This document shows positions 10,153 to 19,116 of a stretch of DNA of 64,000 bases, piece after piece. Positions within the stretch are counted from its first letter, which is position 1. Each line of letters begins with the position of its first letter. Below the pieces are notes generated by a model that did not search any database, was not told where the DNA came from, and saw nothing but the letters and a program-made list of their open reading frames with translations. The position numbers were made by a program, and so were the translations under genes. Source of the DNA: JAUIIK01 sp041390865 (GTDB lineage Bacteria; Chloroflexota; Chloroflexia; Thermomicrobiales; CFX8); NCBI GenBank assembly GCA_041390865.1, contig JAWKPC010000023.1:6841-70840 (forward strand), written 5' to 3'.

Positions 10153-11006
10153 TCAGATTCTCCCGACTCGAAGTCGAACAGACGCCGGGCATTGCCCCCC
10201 AGCAAATCGTCGATCCAGCTGTCCTGAACGACCGCGCGCACCTGATCCAGCAATCTCCGCTGCCCGAGGACCGGAAAGTCGCTGCCGAAGATGATCCGCT
10301 CCGGACCGACGACGTCCAGGACGGTCTGGAAGACCGAGAAATCGTAGAGGTACGTCGTCGCGGCGCAATCGTAGACGGCGTTGGCGGCCAGCGCCCGGAT
10401 TTCCGGCATCAGTTCGTAGAACGGCAATCCACCACCCCAATGGGCGAAGATCACCGGCTGCTCGGAATATGCTTCGAGCCAGCGAACCAGCTTGTCCGGT
10501 GTCGCCGTTCCTTTCCCGGGGTAGGAGTGGCCGACCGGCTCGCTCGTGTGAAACATGAGTGGCTTGCCGGTCAGCTTGCAGACTTCGACGACGGCAGCAG
10601 TATCAGCTGGGTCGTCGAGGACGAATCCCTGGGCGTCGGCGTTCAACTCACCGATACCGATCGCTCCAAGATTGAAGGCGGCTTCCGCATCCCGCCCCGC
10701 ATCACGATCGTTCGGCGCGACGATCCCGAGAAACGAGAGCCTGTCCGGATGCGCCCGGCAGACCTCGGCCATCCAGGCGTTGTGCTCCCGGCACATCCCC
10801 GGATCTGTCCACGGAAAGCCGGCGATCACTGCATGATCGATTCCGGATCGTTCCATGCTGGCGAGCAATTCGGTTTCGCCGGTGAGCTTCGCCCGGGGGT
10901 TTTCGTAGAGGTGCAAGAACCACTCGTCGATCTGGCAGATCTCTTCGCGGCGCTCGATCACATCGGGTGAGAACGCGTGCGTATGGCCATCGATGACCCG
11001 TGCCAC
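10149..11006 (-). CDS. Amidohydrolase-2 family TIM-barrel hydrolase/decarboxylase
   Basis: I chose the GTG at 11006 (VARVIDGHTHAFSP), 8 nt after the phosphatase stop; a further upstream start would overlap that gene. The N-terminal DGHTHAF metal-binding motif, MFHTSEP in the middle, FAHWGGG, and FGSDFPVLG near the C-terminus are characteristic of the Amidohydro_2 (ACMSD/resorcylate decarboxylase-like) superfamily. The metal ligands His, His and Asp are present. The substrate cannot be inferred. It overlaps ruvA by 4 nt (ATGA), and the three minus-strand genes 11913-9565 form one transcription unit. Confidence 0.85.
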   Translation of the reverse strand: MARVIDGHTHAFSPDVIERREEICQIDEWFLHLYENPRAKLTGETELLASMERSGIDHAVIAGFPWTDPGMCREHNAWMAEVCRAHPDRLSFLGIVAPNDRDAGRDAEAAFNLGAIGIGELNADAQGFVLDDPADTAAVVEVCKLTGKPLMFHTSEPVGHSYPGKGTATPDKLVRWLEAYSEQPVIFAHWGGGLPFYELMPEIRALAANAVYDCAATTYLYDFSVFQTVLDVVGPERIIFGSDFPVLGQRRLLDQVRAVVQDSWIDDLLGGNARRLFDFESGESE

Positions 11007-11013
11007 GGTCCCG

Positions 11014-11913
11014 CTACGCAAAGAAGAGCAGGACGATGACAACCAGGATCACGACGACGAGCGCCGCGCCCGCGAGCAGCGGCACGAGCATCGACGACGG
11101 CCCGGTCGCGGCCTGTTCCGGCTCGGCCGGCGCTTCGAGAACGCTGATCGGCGCCATCCAGGCGCAGAGTGCCGTCAGGTTATCCGTCGAGCCGTTCGCG
11201 AGGGCTCGTTCGATGAGCTCCCCTGGAGCTTCGTCCGGCGGCAATTCGAGCAGAACATCCCGGATGTCGTCCTCTTCGAGGTAGTCGTGGACGCCGTCGG
11301 TCGACAGGAGCAGCCGGTCTTCGGGCAATAGCGTCAGCTCGAAGACATCGACATCGACGCGCTCCCGGTGGCCGAGCGCCCGGGTGATGATGTTTCGGTG
11401 CTGGCTGGAGCGTGCCTCTTCCTCGGTCAACACGCCCATCCGGACCTGCTCGGCGATCAGGGAATGGTCCTGCGTCACCTGGGTGAGCGCTCCGGCGCGC
11501 AGAAGATAGCCTCGGGAATCGCCGACGTTGGCGAGACTGAGCTCGTTCCCCCGGATCAGTCCGGCGACGAGCGTCGTGCCCATCATGTTCTCTTCGCCCT
11601 GGGAGACGCCGCCCTCGAAGATCTCTTCATTCGCGCGGCGATATGCCTGTTTGAGCACGAGCGCCGAGTCGTCGGTGTCCAGCGTGTTCAAGCGCTCGAG
11701 CAAGGCGTCGATGGCAAGCTGCGAGGCCACATCCCCACGATCGTAGCCACCCATTCCGTCCGCGACGGCGAGGACGTAGGTATCGTCTCCGGCGTTCTCC
11801 AACCGGTTGAAATAGACGAGATCCTCGTTCCGTTCGCGTACGTTGCCTGCCTCGGACTTGGTCCCAACGACCAGCCGGCTCTCTTCCACCTGTTTGACCC
11901 GTTCTTCCCTCAC
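11014..11913 (-). CDS. PP2C-type Ser/Thr phosphatase with C-terminal membrane anchor
   Basis: 299 residues. Metal-dependent phosphatase motifs in order: RNED (28-31), DGMGGYDRGD (52-61), NVGDSRGYLL, ITRALG, LLSTDGV and GSTDN. One hydrophobic helix at the C-terminus (about 272-298) would anchor it with the catalytic domain in the cytoplasm. PrpC/PstP-like enzymes of this layout usually oppose a PASTA or PknB-type kinase, but no such kinase is in the window. It is first gene of the minus-strand unit leading to amidohydrolase and ruvA. About 190 bp separate it from the divergent lipoprotein gene. Confidence 0.93.
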   Translation of the reverse strand: MREERVKQVEESRLVVGTKSEAGNVRERNEDLVYFNRLENAGDDTYVLAVADGMGGYDRGDVASQLAIDALLERLNTLDTDDSALVLKQAYRRANEEIFEGGVSQGEENMMGTTLVAGLIRGNELSLANVGDSRGYLLRAGALTQVTQDHSLIAEQVRMGVLTEEEARSSQHRNIITRALGHRERVDVDVFELTLLPEDRLLLSTDGVHDYLEEDDIRDVLLELPPDEAPGELIERALANGSTDNLTALCAWMAPISVLEAPAEPEQAATGPSSMLVPLLAGAALVVVILVVIVLLFFA

Positions 11914-12105
11914 AACACGACAGACGGAAGTCCGTCGAATTTCCGCTCACTCGTTGCTCCGGGAATGATACGACACCTATCGGGAGTACGGACCGTTCCG
12001 GCGTGGGCCGCGGACCACTTGTTAAGATTCATAAAGTTAAGATGCTTCACCACGGTGCGGGGCTCCGTCCCCATCCCGCCCGCATGAGGACCCTGGAGGA
12101 CACCT

Positions 12106-12828
12106 TTGAGAAAGCTATTGAGCCTGTTCGTTGTTGCCGCGATGCTTGCGACGTTTGCCGTCGCCTGCGACACCGGCGGCGATGACTCTGATTCGACGCC
12201 CACGGCAGCTCCCATAGAAGACCAGGACCCGGCCACGATCATCGATCGCGCCGTGGAACAATGGGATGCCACCGAGACTGCTCACTTCGTGCTGGAGATC
12301 GACGGCGCGACCTATCTCGATGACGAAGAACAGATCGAGCTTGCCGGCGCCGAGGGTGATCTCTCCCGGCCGCGGTCGGTTGAAGCTCTCGCGTCCGTCG
12401 CGATCAGTCTCGTGACGCTGGATGTGTCGCTGATCTTCATCGGCGACGAGGCCTATATGACGGATTTCCTGACCGGAGACTGGGGACCGGCCCCCGACGA
12501 CTTCTCCTACAACCCTGCCCTGCTGCTGAGCGAGACGGAGGGACTGGGACCGGTGCTTGAAGCGCTGGAGGATCCGGAGGTGATCGGGAGAGAGACAGTC
12601 AACGGCACAGACGCCGTCCATATGCACGGAACGGTCGACCAGGCGATGATCGATGACATGACCGCCGGCGCGATCACCGGTGATTCGATCGGCGTCGACA
12701 TATGGTTCGACGCCGAGACGCTCGATGTCGTCCAGATCAACCTCGCCGAACCCGACGATGGAACGACCTGGCTGATCAAGCTCTCCGATCACAACGAAGA
12801 CGTGACGATCGAGGCTCCGGACGTCTAG
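12106..12828 (+). CDS. LppX/LprAFG-like lipoprotein
   Basis: 240 residues. The TTG start at 12106 follows CTGGAGGA. The N-terminus is a lipoprotein signal with lipobox ATFAVAC, so C21 would be lipidated; a Thr/Asp-rich linker follows. The body (HFVLEIDGATYLDDEEQIELAGAEGDL... and GVDIWFDAETLDVVQINLAEPDDGTTW) resembles the LppX_LprAFG fold of actinobacterial lipid-carrier lipoproteins. In those, an LprG-like lipoprotein works with an MFS exporter encoded next to it (Rv1411/Rv1410), and here an MFS exporter follows immediately, which supports the call. The partnership is inference from gene order. Confidence 0.8.
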   Translation: MRKLLSLFVVAAMLATFAVACDTGGDDSDSTPTAAPIEDQDPATIIDRAVEQWDATETAHFVLEIDGATYLDDEEQIELAGAEGDLSRPRSVEALASVAISLVTLDVSLIFIGDEAYMTDFLTGDWGPAPDDFSYNPALLLSETEGLGPVLEALEDPEVIGRETVNGTDAVHMHGTVDQAMIDDMTAGAITGDSIGVDIWFDAETLDVVQINLAEPDDGTTWLIKLSDHNEDVTIEAPDV

Positions 12829-12835
12829 GCCAGCC

Positions 12836-14371
12836 ATCGACAACCAGCCGTCCGAGCGGCAGCGCTACGCGCTGCTTTTCCCTGTCCTCGCCGTCGTCTT
12901 CGTCGCGGCGCTCGACCTCACGGTCGTCGCGCCGATTCTTCCCCAGGTCATCAGCGACCTCGGCATCAACACGGTCGATGCCGACCGCTACTCCTGGATC
13001 GTCCTTTCCTATCTCGTTGCCTACACCGTCACCGTCCCGCTGACCGGCAGGGTCTCCGACTTCTTCGGACGTATTCCAGTATTTCTCGTCGCGACGGCGC
13101 TCTTCGCTGCCGGCTCGGGGCTGACGGCCGTTGCCGACACCCTGACCGGGATGGTAACCGGACGGGTCCTCCAGGGACTCGGCGGCGGCGCGATGCTTCC
13201 GGTTTCGATGGCCCTGGTTGCCGACGTCACGCCGAGGCGCAGCCGCGCCGAGGCCCTCGGGCTGGTGGCGGCAGTGGACACCTTCGGCTGGGTTCTCGGG
13301 CCCGTCTGGGGGGCCGGGATCAACGCCGTCTTCGGAACCTGGCGGGCCGTCTTCTGGCTCAACCTGCCGCTCTGCGCGGTCGTCGCCGCCTGGCTCGTCG
13401 TGTCCCGAAAAGATCTGCCGGGACGGGCGCAGACGGGTCTGCCGAACCTGATCAGCGCCGTGCTGGCCGCTGTCGCCCTCACCGCACTCAGCCTCGCGCT
13501 CTCATCCGGCGGCGAGGCCGGCCTTGATGCAAACCAGGGTACGCGGGCCCTCGGCGGGTCGGAAAATCCGCTCTCCGCCTACCGCTGGCCGGTCCTCGGG
13601 CTCGGTCTAGCCGCCCTGGCCGGATTCATCGTCAGCGAGATCCGCAGCCGCTCGCCGCTGCTGCCTCGCCATCTGATCCGGGCACGCATATTCCAGTTCT
13701 CCGGCATCGCCAACATCCTGGTCGGCGGAGCCCTGATCACGGCCATGGTTAACGCTCCGCTCGTCATCGCCTTGCTGGCCGACGAAGACGAGCAACCGGT
13801 CTTCAGCGCGCTGCTCCTTGGCAGCTTCACACTGTTGATGACGGCCGGCGCATTGGCCGGCGGCCGGCTCACCGCCCGAAGCGGCGCCAGAGCCGTCTCC
13901 ACCGTCGGCCTGATCGTCGCCGCCATCGGGTTCGGGATCATGAGCTTCTGGCCGGACGACCTCCAGCTGATCTTGATGTGCTCGACGATGGCGATCACCG
14001 GCGTCGGCCTCGGCATCGTCATCGCGCCAATCGCCGAGTCGGCGATATCCTCCGCCGGAGAGGAGAACTACGGCGTCGCCTCCGGTCTCGTGCTCCTGGC
14101 GCGGCTCATCGGCATGACCCTCGGGCTGGCGGCCGTAACCCGCTATGCCGTCGAACGGCTGGACATGCGAACCGACGCCCTCCCGCCGCTCCGGCCGATG
14201 GAAGGAGAATCGACCGCCGCGTATTTCACCCGGCAGCAGGAGTATGTCGAACAGAACGCCGTCCCGCTCACCCTCGATGTCATCCACGAGACGTTCATCG
14301 TCGCCGCTCTGATGTGCCTCGCGACCATCGCCGCCGTCTACTGGATGCGGCAGCGCGCGGCACGGGAATAA
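12836..14371 (+). CDS. DHA2-family MFS multidrug/lipid exporter; no standard start codon
   Basis: Family text begins just after the lipoprotein stop: LDLTVVAPILPQV is motif D1 of 14-helix DHA2 transporters, GRVSDFFGR is motif A, and GRVLQGLGGGAMLPVSMALV is motif C-like. The frame is closed by a TGA at 12803. Between that stop and the first helix there is no ATG, GTG, TTG or CTG, and the first internal ATG (13151) would remove two helices. The ATC at 12836 (IDNQPSERQRYALL) is where an N-terminus would be expected, so I put the start there as a guess. Either a rare AUC start is used or a base is wrong. Probably an LprG-type lipoprotein/exporter pair. Confidence 0.85.
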   Translation: MDNQPSERQRYALLFPVLAVVFVAALDLTVVAPILPQVISDLGINTVDADRYSWIVLSYLVAYTVTVPLTGRVSDFFGRIPVFLVATALFAAGSGLTAVADTLTGMVTGRVLQGLGGGAMLPVSMALVADVTPRRSRAEALGLVAAVDTFGWVLGPVWGAGINAVFGTWRAVFWLNLPLCAVVAAWLVVSRKDLPGRAQTGLPNLISAVLAAVALTALSLALSSGGEAGLDANQGTRALGGSENPLSAYRWPVLGLGLAALAGFIVSEIRSRSPLLPRHLIRARIFQFSGIANILVGGALITAMVNAPLVIALLADEDEQPVFSALLLGSFTLLMTAGALAGGRLTARSGARAVSTVGLIVAAIGFGIMSFWPDDLQLILMCSTMAITGVGLGIVIAPIAESAISSAGEENYGVASGLVLLARLIGMTLGLAAVTRYAVERLDMRTDALPPLRPMEGESTAAYFTRQQEYVEQNAVPLTLDVIHETFIVAALMCLATIAAVYWMRQRAARE

Positions 14372-14613
14372 CAGTCGCTGCGACAGCGCTTGCATCCCGA
14401 CGTAAGTCCAGCCACCGCCCGCATGGAGAATCACTTCTACACGTTAACGTCCGGACGCCTGGAAGATATTCAACGCCCATAACAAACTGTCTCACCACTT
14501 CGTATCCATGGAAACATCCCGGCTGTAAAACGCTTGTCATCCTGATCGGCACCCGGTCCCTACCCTGATTTCAGGGAAATCAACCCCGCAGCTGCAGGGT
14601 CAGGGAACGAACG

Positions 14614-14775
14614 ATGAAGCGAATACTGAGCCGGGCGAACCTGTTGATCAAGTGGCAGCGCACCGAAGGCGATCGCCGCCGGGCAATCTGGATCGATGGC
14701 GCGACGGCGTCGAAGGAACACCTCGAACGGACACGGCAGGACAACGCCGACGGCTCATTCCGCCGGATCATTTGA
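14614..14775 (+). CDS. Possible small protein, 53 residues
   Basis: ATG at 14614 to TGA at 14773, beginning MKRILSRANLLIKWQRTEGD and ending SFRRII. Third codon positions are strongly GC, like the real genes here, and a weak GGGAACGA precedes the start. It is basic and without membrane segments. It lies in the spacer (14372-14851) between the DHA2 transporter and the broken amidase. I know no family for it. The rest of that spacer holds no other gene I can support. Confidence 0.3.
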   Translation: MKRILSRANLLIKWQRTEGDRRRAIWIDGATASKEHLERTRQDNADGSFRRII

Positions 14776-14822
14776 TCCGCACCTGTCATTGCCCGGCGTA
14801 CCGCCCCTTGGCGAGAACAAGT

Positions 14823-14844
14823 CCCCACCGGCCGTTCGGCGGGG
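14823..14844 (-). terminator. Hairpin just past the amidase stop
   Basis: CCCCACCG (14823-14830) pairs with CGGCGGGG (14837-14844) with one A-C mismatch and a six-base loop, 8 nt beyond the amidase stop on the minus strand. The T-rich stretch that follows on that strand is weak (ACTTGTTCTC), so it is a plausible but not strong terminator. Confidence 0.4.
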
Positions 14845-14851
14845 GTTCTCT

Positions 14852-16260
14852 CTAGGCAACCGGCGTCGCAATCTGCGGCCAGGGAGCGATCTTCTCGTAA
14901 GCCGCCGCCGACCGCGAACGCAAGATCGTCGCGATGCCGGCCGACAGTCGCAGGGCCAACCGGCAGTCCGTCCGGGGTCAGTCCGCACGGCACGGACGCT
15001 GCCGGCTGGCCAGTCAGATTGAAGGGGTAGGCAAAGCCGGTCCAGCCAAGGTAGGTTGTCGGCTTCCCATTGATCATCTCCGGCTTGTGCGCGCCGGCCG
15101 GGAAGGGCGAGCAGGCCATCGTCGGCGTCAGGACCAGGTCATAATCCTCCATGAACTGCCGCCAGACGTGGTAGTAGCCATTCCACTCACGGTGCGCCCG
15201 CATGATGTCGGCTGCGCTGAAGGACCGGGCATGTTCGAGCAGTTCGACACGTCCCGGATCGAGCCGGTCGCGTACCTCGTCGAGATCGTCGACGTGGCGG
15301 GAAAGCTGCGAGATCGCGAAGACGATCTCGATCACCGGCCATGAATCCGGAGCCTGCGGGTGCGCTTCCTCAACGCGGCAACCGCGCTCACTCGAATCGC
15401 TTCGCGGCCCGTTCAGCGACTTCGACGATCGCCAGTTCGACCTCGGCATAGCCCAGGTCGGGCGACCAGGCGACGCGCAAGCCGGAAATATCGACGCTCT
15501 GGTTGATCTCGGCTGCGTAGTCAATCCCGGACGTCCAGGAGTTCCGGTCCCGCGCATCCTCGCCGGCGGCGATCGTCAGAAAGAGTGCCGCGTCCGCCAC
15601 CGTGCGCGTCATCGGCCCGATGTGCGAATGAACCGACATGCTCGACGGCACGCGCGGAATCCAGGCCCGTCGTCGGCTTGTGGCCGAAGATGCCGCAGAA
15701 CGAGGAGGGAATGCGTATCGAGCCGGCCCCGTCGCTCCCCGAGGCCATCGTCGCCAGGCCAGCCGCTACCGCTGCCCCCGACCCGCCGCTCGAACCACCG
15801 GGCGTGAGATCGGTATTCCAGGGTTCGGGCCGGGCCGTTCACCCGATTGCCCGAGTCGCGCGCCCAGCCGAATTCCGGCGTCGTCGTCTTGCCCAGCATG
15901 ACCATCCCGGCCGCCATCAACCGCTCGACCGTCAGCGTGCCCTCCTCCAGGACGTACGATTCGTAGAGCAGCGAGCCGAACGTCGACCTGATCCCCTTCG
16001 TCGGCGTCCAGGTCCTTGATCACCGACCAGGACGCCGGCGAGGCGTCCGGCCGTTCCGTCCAGATACGACCGCTCAGCCTCGCGAGGCGTTCTCGATCGC
16101 CAGCTCCGGCGTCTGCGTCACATAGGCATTGAGCGCCGGTTCCGCTCGCCTCGATTCGCGCCAGTATCGCCTCGGTCACCTCGACCGGCGACAAGCTTTT
16201 GCTCCGATACCGTTCCAGCAATTCCGTCGCCGGGAGCGCCCAGAGATCTCCGTCGGCCAT
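14852..16260 (-). pseudogene. Amidase signature family gene, copy 2, multiple frameshifts
   Basis: The start ATG at 16260 has a good site (AGGTGAT), 14 nt after the stop of copy 1. The N-terminus reads MADGDLWALPATELLERYRS. Further fragments in alternating frames are LGKTTTPEFGWARDSGNRVN, MASGSDGAGSIRIPSSFCGI (nucleophile Ser in GSIR), HIGPMTRTVADAALFLTIAA, DYDLVLTPTMACSPFPAG and GWTGFAYPFNLTGQPAASVP, ending in PQIATPVA at the stop 14852. Amidases of this family hydrolyse amide bonds with a Ser-Ser-Lys triad. I count at least five frame changes, yet each fragment is well conserved. This favours very recent decay or consensus errors over old pseudogenisation. Confidence 0.8.
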
Positions 16261-16274
16261 CACATCACCTCGAT

Positions 16275-17696
16275 TCAGATCTGCGGCTTCGCGTCCGCCC
16301 ATGGAGCGACGTCCTCGAACCGGGCCGCCGCCCGGAGAACGATCGCGTCATCGCGCCACCGCCCGGTGATCTGCAGCCCGGCCGGCAGACCGTCGCTCGT
16401 GAATCCGGCCGGGATCGACGCCGACGGCTGCCCGGTCAGATTGAACGGATAGGTGAACGGCGTCCATCCGAGATAGGACATCTCGACGCCGTTGATCTCG
16501 GGCGGGAAATCGATCCCGGCCTTGAACGCCGCGAGCGGCACCGTCGGCGTCAGCAGCAGATCGTAGGTATTGAAGAAGTCGGACATGCCGTCCCGAGTAC
16601 TCGTCGCGCTTCGTCGACGCCTGCTGAATCGACGGCGCGCCAGTCCAGCGTGTGCTCGATCATTTTCAGGCGGCCCTGATCGAGCAGGTGGCCGACTTCA
16701 TCGAGCCGGTCGGCGACCGGCCCGGCCTGGCCCATCGCGAAGAAGATATCGACGATCTCCACGGGTCGTCGAGGCCGGGATGCGCTTCCTCGACGGTGCA
16801 GCCCAACTCCTCGAACTTCACCGCCGCCGCCGCCGTCAGGTCGGCGATCTCCGGCTCGTGCCTCGGCGTAGCCGAGATCGACCGACCAGGCGACTCGCAA
16901 CCGGCGATGCCGCCCTCGATGTCTTCGGCAAAGCTCGGCGCTTCAACCGGCGCGAAAAGCGGTCGGACACGTCTGGACCGGCCATGACGTCGAGCATCAT
17001 CTACGCGTCGCGAACGGTCCGGGTCATCGGGCCCGGATGTGCCATCTGCGTCGCCGAGCTGCCGGGGTAGGGGAATCCGGCCAAACGACGGCTTGTACCC
17101 GAAGATCCCGGAGAACGCCGCCGGGATACGGATCGACCCCGCCCCGTCGCCGCCCTGGGCCAGCGGTCCGAGCCCGGCCGCCACCGCCGCGCCGGCGCCG
17201 CCCGACGAACCGCCCGGGGTCCGCTCCAGATTCCAGGGGTTGAACGTCGTCCCGGCCACCCGGTTCGTCGTTTCTCCCTTCCAGCCTACGCCCTCCGGCG
17301 TGTTCGTCTTGCCGAGCATGCGACGCCGGCGTCGAACAGGCGCTGGACAAAGACTGGATTCGCATCCGGCACCCAGTCCGGATCGAGCAGTGAGCCGCGC
17401 GTCGTCCGGATACCCTTCGTCGCGACCAGATCCTTGATCGAGATCGGCACTCCGGCCAGCGGCGGCGGGTCGTCCGAAGCGTAAGTTTCCTCGGCCCTCC
17501 GCGCGTCCTCCATCGCCCGTTCCGGCGTCACCGTCACGAAGGCGTTGAGCTGCGGGTTCAGCGCGTCGATACGCTGGAGCACCGCCTCGGTCACCTCAAC
17601 CGGCGACAGTTCTCGCCGCCGGTACCGGTCCACGAGCTCGCTCGCTGAGAGATAGCAAATGTCGGCCGCATCCATCCCGAAATCCTCACTGTCCAT
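16275..17696 (-). pseudogene. Amidase signature family gene, copy 1, multiple frameshifts
   Basis: ATG at 17696. The N-terminus DAADICYLSASELVDRYRRR and the catalytic-Lys region VPISIKDLVATKGIRTTRGS are in one frame until about 17322. The next frame carries TPGGSSGGAGAAVAAG and DGAGSIRIPAAFSGIFGYKP, and later frames carry PGPMTRTVRDA, LRVAWSVDLGYAEA, VKFEELGCTVEEAHPGLDDP, VDIFFAMGQAGPVADRLDEV and finally DLLLTPTVPLAAFKAG to the stop at 16275. At least six frame changes and one in-frame TAG occur, but all catalytic motifs are intact. The total length is a multiple of 3. It is a tandem paralogue of copy 2 in the same orientation. Confidence 0.82.
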
Positions 17697-17793
17697 CAAG
17701 GGCTTGTCTGTCTCGGTTCAGCCGTAGCCTAGACCAAACCGGCGAATCGCGACAGGTATCCCGAGCATGCGCCAGCCCGGCCGGAAAACCGCG

Positions 17794-19116
17794 CTACCCG
17801 ACGGCGGTCGACCGCGCCGGCAGATCGAACCGGCGAAAGACGATGAAGGCGATCAGCGCCAACGCCCCGGCGGCCGGTCCGACGAGGCGCACCCCGAGCG
17901 GCGCGTCGGCGGTGTTGCCGAGCAGGAGGATCAACCCGAGCAGCAGCGGCGAAAGCGATCCGACCGTCTTGTCGACCGTCGTCTGCCCTGCGTAGAAGGT
18001 GCCTTCCCGGCGGATGCCGGACGTTTCCAGATCCTGGTCGGCGATGTCGGCGATCAGCGGTCCCGGGAAGATGTAGACCGCCGCGACCGGCGCGCCGACC
18101 AGCAGCAGCGTCAGCAACGCGTGGCCGGTCACCGGAATCCCGGAGAAGAGTCCCGGCAGCGCCAGCAAGGGAAAGGCGACGGCCGCCATCAGCATCGCGC
18201 TGCCGTAGGCCCGGCCCGGCGACGTCCGCCCGGCGAGCCAGACGAACACCGGCAGCATCACCGCCGTGCTGGCGATCGCCGCAGCCGTCAGGATCGACGC
18301 CCAGAGCCCCTCATCTTCTTTTTCCAGGATTGCCGTCGCGTAGAACGGCAGGACGCCGATCAGCATCCCCAGCCCGGTCTGGAAGAGCATCCAGCTCGGC
18401 ATCAGAATGATGTAGTGCCGGTTCGTCAGCGTCGCCCTGATCGCCCCGCGAAAGCTCAGCCCCTCCGACGGCGAGATCCCCGTCGAACGCTTCCAGACGC
18501 CGGCAACACCCGCGTAGCGTGACGCCAGCGCCAGCACCGAGATCGTCGCCGCCATCCCGGTGAACCCGAACAGGCTCACCATCAGCCCGCTGCCGATCAA
18601 GCCGACGCCCGCCCCGGCGATCCCGATCGCCACCCGGTAGCCCGAGACGGACACCCGCTCGGCCGTCGTCCCGGCGATCTCGGGCAGCAGCGCTTCATAG
18701 GGAACGCCGGAGATCGTCGCCGTCAGGAAGAAGACCTGGAGAACCACGAAGAAATAGCCGGCCGTGACCAGCGTGCCGCTGTGCGCCGGCGGGACGAAGA
18801 TCAGCAAGGCGGAAAGCGCCCAGAGCGGAGCGCCTGCCAGGATGAACGGGATCCTCCGGCCGAACCGGGACCGGGTGCGGTCGCTCCAGTAGCCGATCAG
18901 GAGATCGTCGAACGCCTCGATCAACCGCCCGGCGAACAGCAGCACCGTCACCAGGGTCCGGCCGAGGATCTGGTTGCGGTCCGCGTCGTCCGGCGGGGCG
19001 TAGAAGTAGATCAGCCAGGCGGTCCGGCTCTGGTTCAGCGCCTCGGCGCCGAATCCACCGAAGCCGTAGAGGAGCTTGGTCCGCAAGGGCACGGCATTGA
19101 AACTCGCCGCGCTCAT
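17794..19116 (-). CDS. GPH-type (glycoside/pentoside/hexuronide) MFS symporter
   Basis: 440 residues with about 12 hydrophobic helices. The N-terminus LRTKLLYGFGGFGAEALNQS and the loop IGYWSDRTRSRFGRRIPFIL are typical of the GPH:cation symporter (MelB/XylP) family, as is GIRREGTFYAGQTTVDKTVG near the C-terminus. It would import a sugar or related solute with H+ or Na+. Its ATG overlaps the stop of the upstream STAND regulator by 4 nt, so expression is coupled and the regulator may sense the transported compound. The specific substrate is not readable. Confidence 0.88.
   Translation of the reverse strand: MSAASFNAVPLRTKLLYGFGGFGAEALNQSRTAWLIYFYAPPDDADRNQILGRTLVTVLLFAGRLIEAFDDLLIGYWSDRTRSRFGRRIPFILAGAPLWALSALLIFVPPAHSGTLVTAGYFFVVLQVFFLTATISGVPYEALLPEIAGTTAERVSVSGYRVAIGIAGAGVGLIGSGLMVSLFGFTGMAATISVLALASRYAGVAGVWKRSTGISPSEGLSFRGAIRATLTNRHYIILMPSWMLFQTGLGMLIGVLPFYATAILEKEDEGLWASILTAAAIASTAVMLPVFVWLAGRTSPGRAYGSAMLMAAVAFPLLALPGLFSGIPVTGHALLTLLLVGAPVAAVYIFPGPLIADIADQDLETSGIRREGTFYAGQTTVDKTVGSLSPLLLGLILLLGNTADAPLGVRLVGPAAGALALIAFIVFRRFDLPARSTAVG

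Noticed and set aside
14388..14414. Similarity between TTGCATCCCGACGTAAGTCCAG here and a segment near 32211-32235
   Set aside because: The match is about 25 bases with gaps, and flanks show no further similarity; too short to call a repeat.
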